Position numbers and translations under genes: made by a program. Below the pieces are notes generated by a model that saw only the letters and a program-made list of their open reading frames with translations, was not told the origin of the DNA and ran no database searches. Positions 1 through 5,975 of a DNA stretch of 6,035 nt are shown here, piece by piece (the first letter of the stretch is position 1; each line of letters opens with the position of its first letter). Location: assembly GCA_900539645.1 (NCBI GenBank), contig UQCY01000119.1:1-6035 (forward strand), given 5' to 3'. Source of the DNA: an uncultured Clostridium sp. (GTDB lineage: Bacteria > Bacillota > Clostridia > Peptostreptococcales > Peptostreptococcaceae).

Positions 1-17
1 TTTAAATATTAGGCTCA

Positions 18-1823
18 TTATTTACAAATAGAGTAAAGTTCGCTCATTCCTTTAAATGAAACTCCTCCACCTATTTGATATACATGATCTGCATATTTTC
101 CAGAAAGCACGTTTTTCTGTGCATCTGTAAGTCCGTTTGTATTTACTAAAACTACTGGGCAGTTTCTCTGTGCTGCCATAGGTCCTGCAGAAAGAGCATC
201 AACTAATACATTTGATTTAGCTGCGTAAACATTGCTGAATCCACCTGTGTAAAGTTTTTCTATTACTTTAGCATTTGTTTCTTCTCTGTTGTTACCAGCT
301 ATTCTATTTGCAGTTACATCATTTGTTGTTATTTCATTTACTGAGTTTATTACATTGTCTGATATAACTTTATTTCCACCTATGAAGTAAGCATCTTCAA
401 GGTTCTGTTCTTTTAACCATGCATACATTTCAGGATTTATAGAATCTTTTCCTGTTAGTATTATTGGCTGTTTGTCAGCTCCAGCTTTTGACGCTACTGA
501 AAGCGCATCTGCTTCACCTGTTCCAGCTACTATGTAAGCTGTATTTATTTCTGCTCCACTTTCAACAAGTTTTTTAGCTATTTCAAATGAAGTTGCGTAT
601 CTGTCTTTACCGGCTATTCTCTGTACTTCAACAGCATAGTCATTTGCTATCTTAGCTTCTAATGCTTTGCTAACTGCATTTTCTCCACCTACTATTATAA
701 CTTTCTGAGGTGCTATTTCTTTCATTCTATTAGCTGTTTCACTTGGTAAATTATTTGTATTTGCTAATAGTATTGAAGCATTTTCTGATGCTGCAAGAGG
801 TGTAGCAGCTATACCATCTGCAACTGCATTACCATTTACAAGTACTACAGTTCCACCAGTTGCGTAGTTCATCTTACTTATTTCAGTAGCTGTAGAGAAT
901 CTGTTGTTTCCTTTTATTACATCCCATTTTGAAATTGCTTCCCCATTTTCATTGAATGAGTAATCAATTCCATCTATGTTCTGTTCTCCAGTTACCATTG
1001 CTCCAGTCTGGTCAAAGTAGTATGATTTACCATTTAATTCTAACCATCCTATGTGAGCTGGACCATTTTTATCGAAGTAGTATTTGAAATCACCTTCAGT
1101 TATCCATCCAGTTTTCATAACACCATCTTTATCGAAGTAATATTTTTTACCGCTTATTGTCTGCATTCCTTTATCAGTTAAACCATTTGCTGCGAAGTGG
1201 TATTTTTTACCTGATATAGTTAACCATTCATTAGCTGCATATTTTCCATTTGCTTTTAAGTATTTTTTCTGACCATTTACAGTTTTCCATCCAGCCTTTA
1301 TAGGTTCTTTGAATGAAACGCCGTATTTTTTAGCTATCTGCGCGTCAGTTTTTGTACTGTAGTCTATTAATACAGTACATCCAACATTAACCTGAGGGAA
1401 TAACCATCTTATTTCTGCATTGTGCATTCTTATACATCCACCAGAAACGTGTTTCCCTATAGAACTTTCTTTGTTATTTCCATGAATACCATAAGTGCTT
1501 CCACCAAATATACCCATCCATCTATTTCCTAATGGGTTATTTGGGTGTCCACCTGGAATACCACCAGAATAGTATGGTCTATTTACTATTTTGTTTGCTA
1601 CCCTAGTCTTACCTGTTGGTGTAGGTGTGCTAGGTTTTCCAGATGCTACATTAAATGTTTTTACTAGCTTATCATTGTTGTAAAATGATAGTTTGTTGTA
1701 TTTCGTATTAACTATAATTAACTGTTTTGAGGCTGCTTCTACAGTAGTTGTTGGAACGACTGCTGCAAACACCATAAAAACAGACATTAGTACAACGAGA
1801 TACTTTTTAACAAGTTTCTTCAT
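18..1823 (-). CDS. Secreted L,D-transpeptidase (YkuD) with choline-binding-like repeats and three CWB2 modules
   Basis: A 601-residue exported enzyme predicted to form 3-3 (DAP-DAP) peptidoglycan crosslinks outside the membrane. Residues 1-30 are a Sec signal peptide (MKKLVKK n-region, hydrophobic 8-24, probable cleavage after VEA at 28-30). The YkuD domain spans about 33-155, with His114 in YGIHG and the nucleophile Cys130 in SGGCIRMHN; the 16-residue His-Cys spacing matches Bacillus LdtBs as I recall it. Residues 180-300 carry six roughly 20-residue aromatic repeats of the choline/glucan-binding type. Residues 301-601 hold three CWB2 modules, each with an N-terminal R-containing motif (NNRFSTA, KDRYATS, NNREETN) and a later IGG/VGG motif (near 378, 481 and 584). 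The start is set by AGGAGG ten bases upstream. The gene begins 27 bases after galE, so they are probably co-transcribed. The architecture recalls C. difficile Cwp22/LdtCd2, but orthology is not proven. Complete gene; no terminator is visible in the 17 bases left. Confidence 0.95.
   Translation of the reverse strand: MKKLVKKYLVVLMSVFMVFAAVVPTTTVEAASKQLIIVNTKYNKLSFYNNDKLVKTFNVASGKPSTPTPTGKTRVANKIVNRPYYSGGIPGGHPNNPLGNRWMGIFGGSTYGIHGNNKESSIGKHVSGGCIRMHNAEIRWLFPQVNVGCTVLIDYSTKTDAQIAKKYGVSFKEPIKAGWKTVNGQKKYLKANGKYAANEWLTISGKKYHFAANGLTDKGMQTISGKKYYFDKDGVMKTGWITEGDFKYYFDKNGPAHIGWLELNGKSYYFDQTGAMVTGEQNIDGIDYSFNENGEAISKWDVIKGNNRFSTATEISKMNYATGGTVVLVNGNAVADGIAATPLAASENASILLANTNNLPSETANRMKEIAPQKVIIVGGENAVSKALEAKIANDYAVEVQRIAGKDRYATSFEIAKKLVESGAEINTAYIVAGTGEADALSVASKAGADKQPIILTGKDSINPEMYAWLKEQNLEDAYFIGGNKVISDNVINSVNEITTNDVTANRIAGNNREETNAKVIEKLYTGGFSNVYAAKSNVLVDALSAGPMAAQRNCPVVLVNTNGLTDAQKNVLSGKYADHVYQIGGGVSFKGMSELYSICK
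21..923 (-). repeat. Three CWB2 (cell wall binding repeat 2) modules inside the L,D-transpeptidase
   Basis: This part codes for residues 301-601. The three modules cover about 301-395, 400-498 and 505-601. Each has a G-x-[DN]-R motif (GNNR 305-308, GKDR 405-408, GNNR 510-513) and a later GG motif (VIIVGGENAVS, YFIGGNKVIS, YQIGGGVSF). In C. difficile cell wall proteins CWB2 always occurs as a set of three that fold into a trimer-like unit and bind an anionic surface polymer without a covalent bond. Three intact copies here fit that rule and predict wall anchoring. Confidence 0.92.
924..1286 (-). repeat. Six tandem ~20-residue choline/glucan-binding-like repeats inside the L,D-transpeptidase
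   Basis: This stretch codes for residues 180-300. The period is 20 residues with consensus G-K-x-Y-Y-F-D-x-x-G-x-M-x-T-G-W; the first copy has 21 residues. The middle copies (221-240, 241-260, 261-280) fit best, while the first (KKYLKANG) and last (DYSFNENG) are diverged. The Trp that closes each copy is present at 200, 240, 260 and 300 but is Met220 and Glu280 in two copies. Such repeats bind choline-substituted teichoic acids in pneumococcal proteins and glucans or glycans in other proteins; the ligand here is unknown. Confidence 0.85.
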
Positions 1824-1833
1824 TACTCTAAAT

Positions 1834-1839
1834 CCTCCT
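1834..1839 (-). promoter_or_regulatory. Ribosome binding site of the L,D-transpeptidase gene
   Basis: On the minus strand the gap between galE and the transpeptidase contains a perfect AGGAGG, ten bases before the ATG. The spacing is slightly long but the match is full. It lies entirely between the two genes, so translation of the second gene does not need coupling to galE. Confidence 0.8.
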
Positions 1840-1850
1840 ACAAACTAAAT

Positions 1851-2870
1851 TTATTTTTTATATCCATTTGGATTATTTTTTTGCCATCTCCAAGAGTCTT
1901 CACACATTTCTCTTAATCCACACTCAGCTTTCCATCCTAATTCTTTTTCGGCTTTAGTAGGATCAGCATAACACTCAGCTATATCCCCTGCTCTTCTATC
2001 TACTATTTCATAAGGTATGTCTATTCCACTTATTTCAGAGAACATATTTATCATTTCTAATACACTATAACCTGTTCCTGTACCTAAGTTGTACACCACA
2101 AGTCCTGGATTTTCTTTTAGTTTGTCTATTGCTTTTACATGACCTTTTGCTAGGTCTACAACATGTATATAATCTCTAACTCCTGTTCCATCTGGAGTTG
2201 GATAGTCGTTTCCAAATACATTTACTTTTTCAAGCTGCCCTATTGCAACTTTTGTTATGTAAGGAACTAAATTGTTAGGTATACCATTTGGATCTTCACC
2301 TATTTTTCCACTCTTATGAGCACCAACTGGATTGAAGTATCTAAGTATAGCTATATTCATGCTATCGTCTACCTTTGCTATATCTTTTAACATTTCTTCT
2401 ATCATAAGTTTTGTTCTTCCATAAGGGTTTGTTACTGATAGTGGGAAATCTTCAAGTATTGGACACTTATGAGGATCCCCGTATACAGTTGCTGAAGAAC
2501 TAAATACAAAGTTTTTAACATCGTATTTTTTCATTAAATCAAATAATGTTAGTGTTGATATTAGGTTGTTGTTGTAGTATTCTATAGGTTTTTCTACAGA
2601 TTCTCCAACAGCTTTTAGACCTGCAAAATGAATTATTGAATCTATTTTATGATTTTTAAATATTTCATCCATTTTATCAAAATCTCTAACATCTACCTCG
2701 TAGCAAATTACTTCTTTGTCTTTTCCTGATAATTCTTTTATTTTTTCTATTACAGTAGGATTACTATTGCAGAAATTATCAGCTATTATTACTTCATATC
2801 CCTCTTCAAGTAATTCTATTGATGTGTGGCTTCCTATATAACCAGCGCCACCTGTTACTAATACTGCCAT
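1851..2870 (-). CDS. galE: UDP-glucose 4-epimerase GalE, probably also acting on UDP-N-acetylhexosamines
   Basis: A 339-residue cytoplasmic enzyme of the extended short-chain dehydrogenase family that interconverts UDP-glucose and UDP-galactose using bound NAD; this is the normal GalE length. The Rossmann motif GGAGYIGSH is at 7-15, SSSATVYGD at 124-132 (catalytic Ser126), and the Tyr-Lys pair at Y150 and K154 (PYGRTK). VRDYIHV (231-237) and RRAGD (292-296) are further GalE signatures. Cys300 in AECYADP aligns with Tyr299 of E. coli GalE and Cys307 of human GALE; the small residue is known to let the enzyme accept UDP-GlcNAc/UDP-GalNAc, so dual activity is likely. It starts at ATG after an AGAGGT-type Shine-Dalgarno, is the first gene of a pair with the L,D-transpeptidase, and has its own extended -10 promoter. 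Its location among envelope genes, without galK or galT nearby, suggests sugar-nucleotide supply for polysaccharide rather than galactose catabolism. Confidence 0.96.
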   Translation of the reverse strand: MAVLVTGGAGYIGSHTSIELLEEGYEVIIADNFCNSNPTVIEKIKELSGKDKEVICYEVDVRDFDKMDEIFKNHKIDSIIHFAGLKAVGESVEKPIEYYNNNLISTLTLFDLMKKYDVKNFVFSSSATVYGDPHKCPILEDFPLSVTNPYGRTKLMIEEMLKDIAKVDDSMNIAILRYFNPVGAHKSGKIGEDPNGIPNNLVPYITKVAIGQLEKVNVFGNDYPTPDGTGVRDYIHVVDLAKGHVKAIDKLKENPGLVVYNLGTGTGYSVLEMINMFSEISGIDIPYEIVDRRAGDIAECYADPTKAEKELGWKAECGLREMCEDSWRWQKNNPNGYKK

Positions 2871-2961
2871 TTTGTTTACCTCTTTCTCTAATTAACTTCT
2901 TTTTTTATTTTTAACAATTTCATTTTTAAATACTATTTTTCATTTCAAACGCTATAAAGAT

Positions 2962-2990
2962 ATAATAACACACTTAGATAAATTCATCAA
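2962..2990 (-). promoter_or_regulatory. Predicted sigma-A type promoter of galE and the L,D-transpeptidase
   Basis: Read on the minus strand: -35 TTGATG (2985-2990), a 17-base spacer, and -10 TATTAT (2962-2967) preceded by TGT, which makes an extended -10. The transcript would start near 2955 and have a leader of about 85 A/T-rich bases before the galE start. The -35 lies at the centre of a 6-bp-arm inverted repeat (2979-2995), listed separately. This is the best-formed promoter in the window. Confidence 0.65.
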
Positions 2991-2995
2991 ATTTA
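2979..2995. promoter_or_regulatory. Inverted repeat centred on the galE -35 box, possible operator
   Basis: The sequence TAAATT-5-AATTTA is a perfect dyad with 6-bp arms and a 5-base centre. The -35 hexamer fills the centre plus one base of an arm, so a dimeric regulator bound here would block RNA polymerase. The arms are only A and T, in an AT-rich spacer, so chance is a real alternative. It has no T-run and is not a terminator for the upstream phosphoesterase gene. Confidence 0.25.
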
Positions 2996-3004
2996 CAGAT
3001 AATA

Positions 3005-3847
3005 TTAATTCATATATTTTTCACTTTTTAAAACAGTTAATGTTATCTCAGGTCTGTTCAAAACTCTTATAGGTATTACACTATTTCCAAGTCCTCTACT
3101 GACCACCATTTTTGTTTTTTTCTTGTTTATTACCCCTTTTGTGTACTTAGGCATAAATCCCTGATGAGGGGCGTATATTCCCCCTATAAAAGGAATTCTT
3201 ATCTGTCCTCCATGCGCATGTCCTGAAAATACTAAATCGTATCCAAATTCTGCATAATCATCTATATGCTCTGGTCTGTGAGATAATAATATACTGTATT
3301 CATCAGATTTTATTTTATTTTTTAGATTACCTAATATCTCTGGTACATATTCCTCTCTATCTTCAAATCCAGTATCTATTATTCCAGCTATTTTAATCTC
3401 TGAATTTTTATGTTTTATAGTTTTTACGTCGTCATCCAAAATATTTACATTGTATTTTTCTAAAATCTTTTTAACTTTATCGTATTTAAAAGACCATACC
3501 TCATGGTTTCCAGATACATAGTACATTGGAGCTATTCCTTTTGCTTCAGCTAAGAACTCTTCCATATACTTAGTTCCCCATTTTCTTCTATCAACAATAT
3601 CTCCTGTAATTACAATTAAATTGGGATTTGCAGCCTTAATTTTTTTAATTAATCTATTTTGATTTTTCCCAAATTCCTTGTTATGAAGGTCAGATATCTG
3701 CACTATTCTGTACCCATCAAAGTCGGACGGTATTCTTTCACTGCTGATAAAGTACTTCGTTGTAACTATATCATTAGTTCCCCAGATTAATAGAAGTGCT
3801 ACAATTAGGATAAATGCCGTTAATATTTTTATTTTATTATTTTTCAT
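3005..3847 (-). CDS. Membrane-anchored metallophosphoesterase (YkuE/YaeI-like)
   Basis: A 280-residue calcineurin-like metallophosphoesterase with all metal-binding motifs: D53-x-H55 (ISDLH), G82-D83 (TGDIVD), GNHE at 113-116, H190 in LSHRPE, and GHAHGGQ at 209-215 (H210 and H212). The tail (YAPHQGF, SRGLGNS) is typical of the YkuE/YaeI group. Residues about 8-22 form one hydrophobic segment without a clear cleavage site, so the catalytic domain is probably tethered outside the membrane. The N-terminus (MKNNKIKILT) lacks twin arginines, unlike the Tat-exported Bacillus YkuE. The substrate is unknown; relatives act on phosphodiesters or phosphomonoesters, some linked to the envelope. The ribosome binding site is weak (AAGCGAGA). 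It appears to be a single gene: 134 bases separate it from galE, which has its own promoter, though no terminator is seen between them, so read-through is possible. Confidence 0.9.
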   Translation of the reverse strand: MKNNKIKILTAFILIVALLLIWGTNDIVTTKYFISSERIPSDFDGYRIVQISDLHNKEFGKNQNRLIKKIKAANPNLIVITGDIVDRRKWGTKYMEEFLAEAKGIAPMYYVSGNHEVWSFKYDKVKKILEKYNVNILDDDVKTIKHKNSEIKIAGIIDTGFEDREEYVPEILGNLKNKIKSDEYSILLSHRPEHIDDYAEFGYDLVFSGHAHGGQIRIPFIGGIYAPHQGFMPKYTKGVINKKKTKMVVSRGLGNSVIPIRVLNRPEITLTVLKSEKYMN

Positions 3848-3919
3848 AAATATCTCGCTTTCAATTTTTAATTTTATTCAGTAGCATTTCTTTTTTATTC
3901 TTGTTTCTTTTATTTCTAT

Positions 3920-3925
3920 ATTATA
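3920..3925 (-). promoter_or_regulatory. Candidate -10 box for the metallophosphoesterase gene
   Basis: The minus strand has a perfect TATAAT here, about 70 bases before the ATG at 3847. The hexamer 17 bases upstream is TAGAAA, a poor -35. In DNA this AT-rich such hexamers occur by chance, so the call rests on its position upstream of the gene. Confidence 0.35.
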
Positions 3926-4038
3926 ATCTATTAGAATTTCTTTTTCTATCATATTTTCAAATTTATGAATTCATTTATAAATCTATAATAATGATTAATT
4001 TATATAGAAAAAAACTATTATTTTATCTTCTAAAGTTG

Positions 4039-4044
4039 TATAAT
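4039..4044 (+). promoter_or_regulatory. Candidate -10 box for the 56-residue membrane protein gene
   Basis: A perfect TATAAT on the plus strand, 80 bases before the ATG at 4125. No good -35 lies at 16-18 bases upstream (TATTAT at 4016-4021). A start near 4051 would give a leader of about 74 bases containing a small hairpin and the GGAGG site. Confidence 0.4.
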
Positions 4045-4090
4045 GTAATTAAAGATAAGAAAATTTATTATTTTCAGAAAAATCAACTTG

Positions 4091-4106
4091 TTTGCTATTT
4101 AGCAAA
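4091..4106 (+). promoter_or_regulatory. Small hairpin just upstream of a ribosome binding site
   Basis: TTTGCT-ATTT-AGCAAA forms a perfect 6-bp stem with a 4-base loop. It ends six bases before the GGAGG of the small gene. It could stabilise the leader or affect ribosome access, but the stem has only two G-C pairs and may be chance. Confidence 0.25.
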
Positions 4107-4111
4107 AAGAT

Positions 4112-4118
4112 CGGAGGA
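4112..4118 (+). promoter_or_regulatory. Strong ribosome binding site deciding the start of the 56-residue protein
   Basis: CGGAGGA with GGAGG at 4113-4117, seven bases before ATG 4125. It is one of the two best Shine-Dalgarno matches in the window and is the main reason to call this short gene real and to prefer its frame over the frame that ends at TGA 4126-4128. Confidence 0.8.
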
Positions 4119-4124
4119 TAAGTT

Positions 4125-4295
4125 ATGAACAAAAATAGAATTGTTGAACCTCTTGAAAATGCAAAAGATTTTGTAGAAGACAAAGTAACACCACTTACTA
4201 TATTATTTGGCGTCGTAGCATGCCTTTTAGGTGTTGGATTGATTTATCTAGCGTACCTATTAATATCTCATTTTTCTCATCCAGATGAAGATTAG
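4125..4295 (+). CDS. Small single-span membrane protein, 56 residues, function unknown
   Basis: An ATG-to-TAG frame of 56 codons that I do not recognise as a known family. It is supported by a strong CGGAGGA site with 7 bases between GGAGG and the ATG, and by a 12-bp-stem terminator starting 21 bases after the stop, so it looks like a complete single-gene unit. The N-terminal part (1-22) is charged and slightly acidic (MNKNRIVEPLENAKDFVEDK) and could be a short amphipathic helix. Residues about 24-47 are one strongly hydrophobic, Gly/Leu-rich segment with one Cys (33). The tail HFSHPDED has two His and three acidic residues. There is no signal cleavage site or lipobox. Charge on both sides is low, so topology is unclear. 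It might be a small envelope or stress protein or a partner of a larger membrane complex, but nothing nearby decides this. Confidence 0.75.
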   Translation: MNKNRIVEPLENAKDFVEDKVTPLTILFGVVACLLGVGLIYLAYLLISHFSHPDED

Positions 4296-4315
4296 ATAAT
4301 TTTTTCAATAAAAAT

Positions 4316-4350
4316 GGCTAACACATTAATTGATTTTAAATGTGTTAGCC
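4316..4350. terminator. Bidirectional intrinsic terminator between the small gene and murE
   Basis: A perfect 12-bp stem, GGCTAACACATT (4316-4327) pairing with AATGTGTTAGCC (4339-4350), with an 11-base loop. On the plus strand it is followed by TATATTTTT; on the minus strand by ATTTTTATTG. The two genes converge on it (stops at 4295 and 4401), so it can end both transcripts. It is the clearest terminator in the window. Confidence 0.88.
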
Positions 4351-4400
4351 TATATTTTTGCCTATTTTTAGTTTTTATAAAAAGTATCTCACTTGAAGCA

Positions 4401-5861
4401 TTATTTTAGTGAGTCTAATACTTCTCTAGCAACTTCTTTATCGTCAAAATGATGTTTTACTGTTCCTAGTATCTGGTAGTTTTCGTGTCCTTTTCCAGCT
4501 ATTAAGATAACATCGCCTTTTTTAGCAGATTCTATAGCTTCTTTTATAGCTTCTTTTCTATCCATTACTACTTTGTAGTTTTCATTGCTTTCATCTAATC
4601 CAGCTAATATGTCTTTTATTATAAGCTCAGGATCTTCTGTTCTTGGGTTGTCGTTAGTTATTATACATCTGTCAGATAATCTCTGTCCTATTCCCCCCAT
4701 AAGAGGTCTTTTTTCAGAGTCCCTATCTCCACCGCATCCAAACACAGCTATTAAATCACCTTCAACAAATTCTCTAGCAGTGTTTAATACGTTTTCAAGT
4801 GCATCTGGAGTATGTGCGTAGTCTACTATTACACTTATTCCCTTATCATTTGGAACTGTTTCAAATCTACCTGCAACCCCACCTGTATTTCTTAAAGAAT
4901 TTAGGTAATCTTCTTTGTCTATTCCTAACATTTCACATGCTGCAATTACAGCTAATGTATTGTAAACTGTAAACTTCCCTGGAACTGGTATGAATATATC
5001 TTCTGTATGGTTTGGAGTAACTAATGTATATGCAACCCCAGAAGCATCAGATTTTATATTTTTAGCAGTAAAATCTGCTTCATGCTCTATTCCGTATGTG
5101 TAGCATGGAGTGTCTAAACCTTTTATACTTTCATATATCTTTCTTCCACCCTCATCATCTACATTGATTATATTAGCCTGAGTAGTCTTGTGGAATAACT
5201 TTTCCTTAGCTTTTCTGTAGTTTTCTAAAGTCTTGTGGAAATCTAAATGGTCTGGAGTTAAATTTGTGAATATACCTATTTTGAAGTTTGTATCATCTAC
5301 TCTATTAAGCTCTAAAGAATGAGATGAAACCTCCATAGCACAACAATCGCATCCATTATCTACCATTCTTTTGAATATCTTCTGTAAATCAACACTTTCT
5401 GGAGTAGTTGAATTTGATGGAACCTCATTATCCCCGTCAAATATCTTTATAGTCCCTATAAGACCAACTTTTTTATTGCAGTTTCTAAGTATTTCATTAA
5501 TAAATGTAGTTATACTAGTCTTTCCATTTGTACCTGTAACACCTATAACATCAAACTTATCTGCTGGATGCTCACAGAAATTAGCTGCAACCTTTGCCAT
5601 AGTCTTTCTAGTATCTTCAACCTTTACATAAGTACAATCTTCCTTAAAATCTACATCGTCCTGTATTAAAAATACTCTAGCTCCCTTTTCGTAAGCTGAG
5701 TCTATATATTTATGTCCGTCTGACACAAACCCTTTTATACAAATAAATAAAGTACCTTCCTCAACCTTTCTTGAATCGTACTCAACATTTAAAACTTCTA
5801 TATCTTCATTCCCAACTATTGAAAGAACTTCAATTCCTTCTAATATATGATTAAGCTTCAT
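4401..5861 (-). CDS. murE: UDP-N-acetylmuramoyl-tripeptide synthetase MurE, meso-diaminopimelate type
   Basis: A 486-residue cytoplasmic Mur ligase, normal in length, that uses ATP to add the third amino acid to UDP-MurNAc-L-Ala-D-Glu. Domain 1 (about 1-100) binds the UDP sugar. The ATP loop GVTGTNGKT is at 107-115, STTPE at 151-155, EVSSHSL at 177-183 and the probable carbamylated lysine is K219 in YRKAK. The C-terminal domain has GRFE (331-334), DYAHTPDAL (347-355), GCGGDRD (375-381) and DNPRTEDP (404-411). DNPR is the known signature of meso-DAP-specific MurE (lysine enzymes differ here), and GKGHE at 456-460 also fits. The start is ATG with AGAAGG eight bases upstream. No murF or other mur gene lies downstream; a strong terminator follows and the next gene is convergent, so murE is the last or only gene of its transcript, outside a division/cell wall cluster. 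The substrate prediction fits the nearby L,D-transpeptidase, which crosslinks DAP residues. Confidence 0.97.
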   Translation of the reverse strand: MKLNHILEGIEVLSIVGNEDIEVLNVEYDSRKVEEGTLFICIKGFVSDGHKYIDSAYEKGARVFLIQDDVDFKEDCTYVKVEDTRKTMAKVAANFCEHPADKFDVIGVTGTNGKTSITTFINEILRNCNKKVGLIGTIKIFDGDNEVPSNSTTPESVDLQKIFKRMVDNGCDCCAMEVSSHSLELNRVDDTNFKIGIFTNLTPDHLDFHKTLENYRKAKEKLFHKTTQANIINVDDEGGRKIYESIKGLDTPCYTYGIEHEADFTAKNIKSDASGVAYTLVTPNHTEDIFIPVPGKFTVYNTLAVIAACEMLGIDKEDYLNSLRNTGGVAGRFETVPNDKGISVIVDYAHTPDALENVLNTAREFVEGDLIAVFGCGGDRDSEKRPLMGGIGQRLSDRCIITNDNPRTEDPELIIKDILAGLDESNENYKVVMDRKEAIKEAIESAKKGDVILIAGKGHENYQILGTVKHHFDDKEVAREVLDSLK

Positions 5862-5902
5862 AAAAAATACCTTCTCTTTCTTACTATATTAATACTTAAT
5901 AT

Positions 5903-5911
5903 ATTATATCA
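5903..5911 (-). promoter_or_regulatory. Extended -10 promoter of murE
   Basis: The minus strand reads TGATATAAT: a perfect TATAAT (5903-5908) with the TGn extension. There is no good -35 at 17 bases (GTGAAT); a TTGAGT lies too far away, at 21 bases. Extended -10 promoters tolerate a weak -35. Transcription would start near 5896, giving a leader of about 35 bases with the AGAAGG site and no room for a riboswitch. Confidence 0.6.
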
Positions 5912-5975
5912 CACAAAGAGAAAGCATTCACTCAAAATAAGAATTAACATTAACATAAAAAAAGATAGAAGTTTT

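Larger units (their letters stand above)
3848..4124. other. Divergent intergenic region between the phosphoesterase and the small membrane protein
   Basis: These 277 very AT-rich bases separate two divergent genes. They hold a candidate -10 in each direction (3920-3925 minus, 4039-4044 plus), the leader hairpin at 4091-4106 and the strong ribosome binding site of the small gene. An open frame running 3901-4128 starts at TTG without a ribosome binding site and codes for low-complexity Phe/Tyr/Leu/Lys-rich sequence, so I regard it as non-coding. Nothing else is recognised. Confidence 0.6.

Noticed and set aside
2888..2923. 11-codon open frame (MKLLKIKKEVN) in the galE leader, with a 5-codon one just before it at 2926-2943
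   Set aside because: Neither has a Shine-Dalgarno site, and short Lys/Ile/Asn frames arise easily in AT-rich leaders. No attenuator hairpin follows.
3901..4128. 75-residue plus-strand open frame overlapping the start of the 56-residue gene by ATGA
   Set aside because: It begins at TTG without a ribosome binding site, runs through the promoter region, and its product is low-complexity Phe/Leu/Tyr/Lys sequence expected from AT-rich spacer DNA. The ATGA overlap with the real gene is probably chance.
4585..4821. 78-residue plus-strand open frame
   Set aside because: It lies wholly antisense within the conserved C-terminal domain of murE, has no family features or ribosome binding site, and is explained by murE codon use.
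5371..5631. 86-residue plus-strand open frame with hydrophobic stretches
   Set aside because: It is antisense to the ATP-binding region of murE; the hydrophobic look comes from the reverse complement of charged codons. No start signal is visible.
5943..5956. Short tandem repeat ATTAAC-ATTAAC-AT
   Set aside because: Only two copies of an AT-rich hexamer, with no array, spacer or link to a gene; likely chance.
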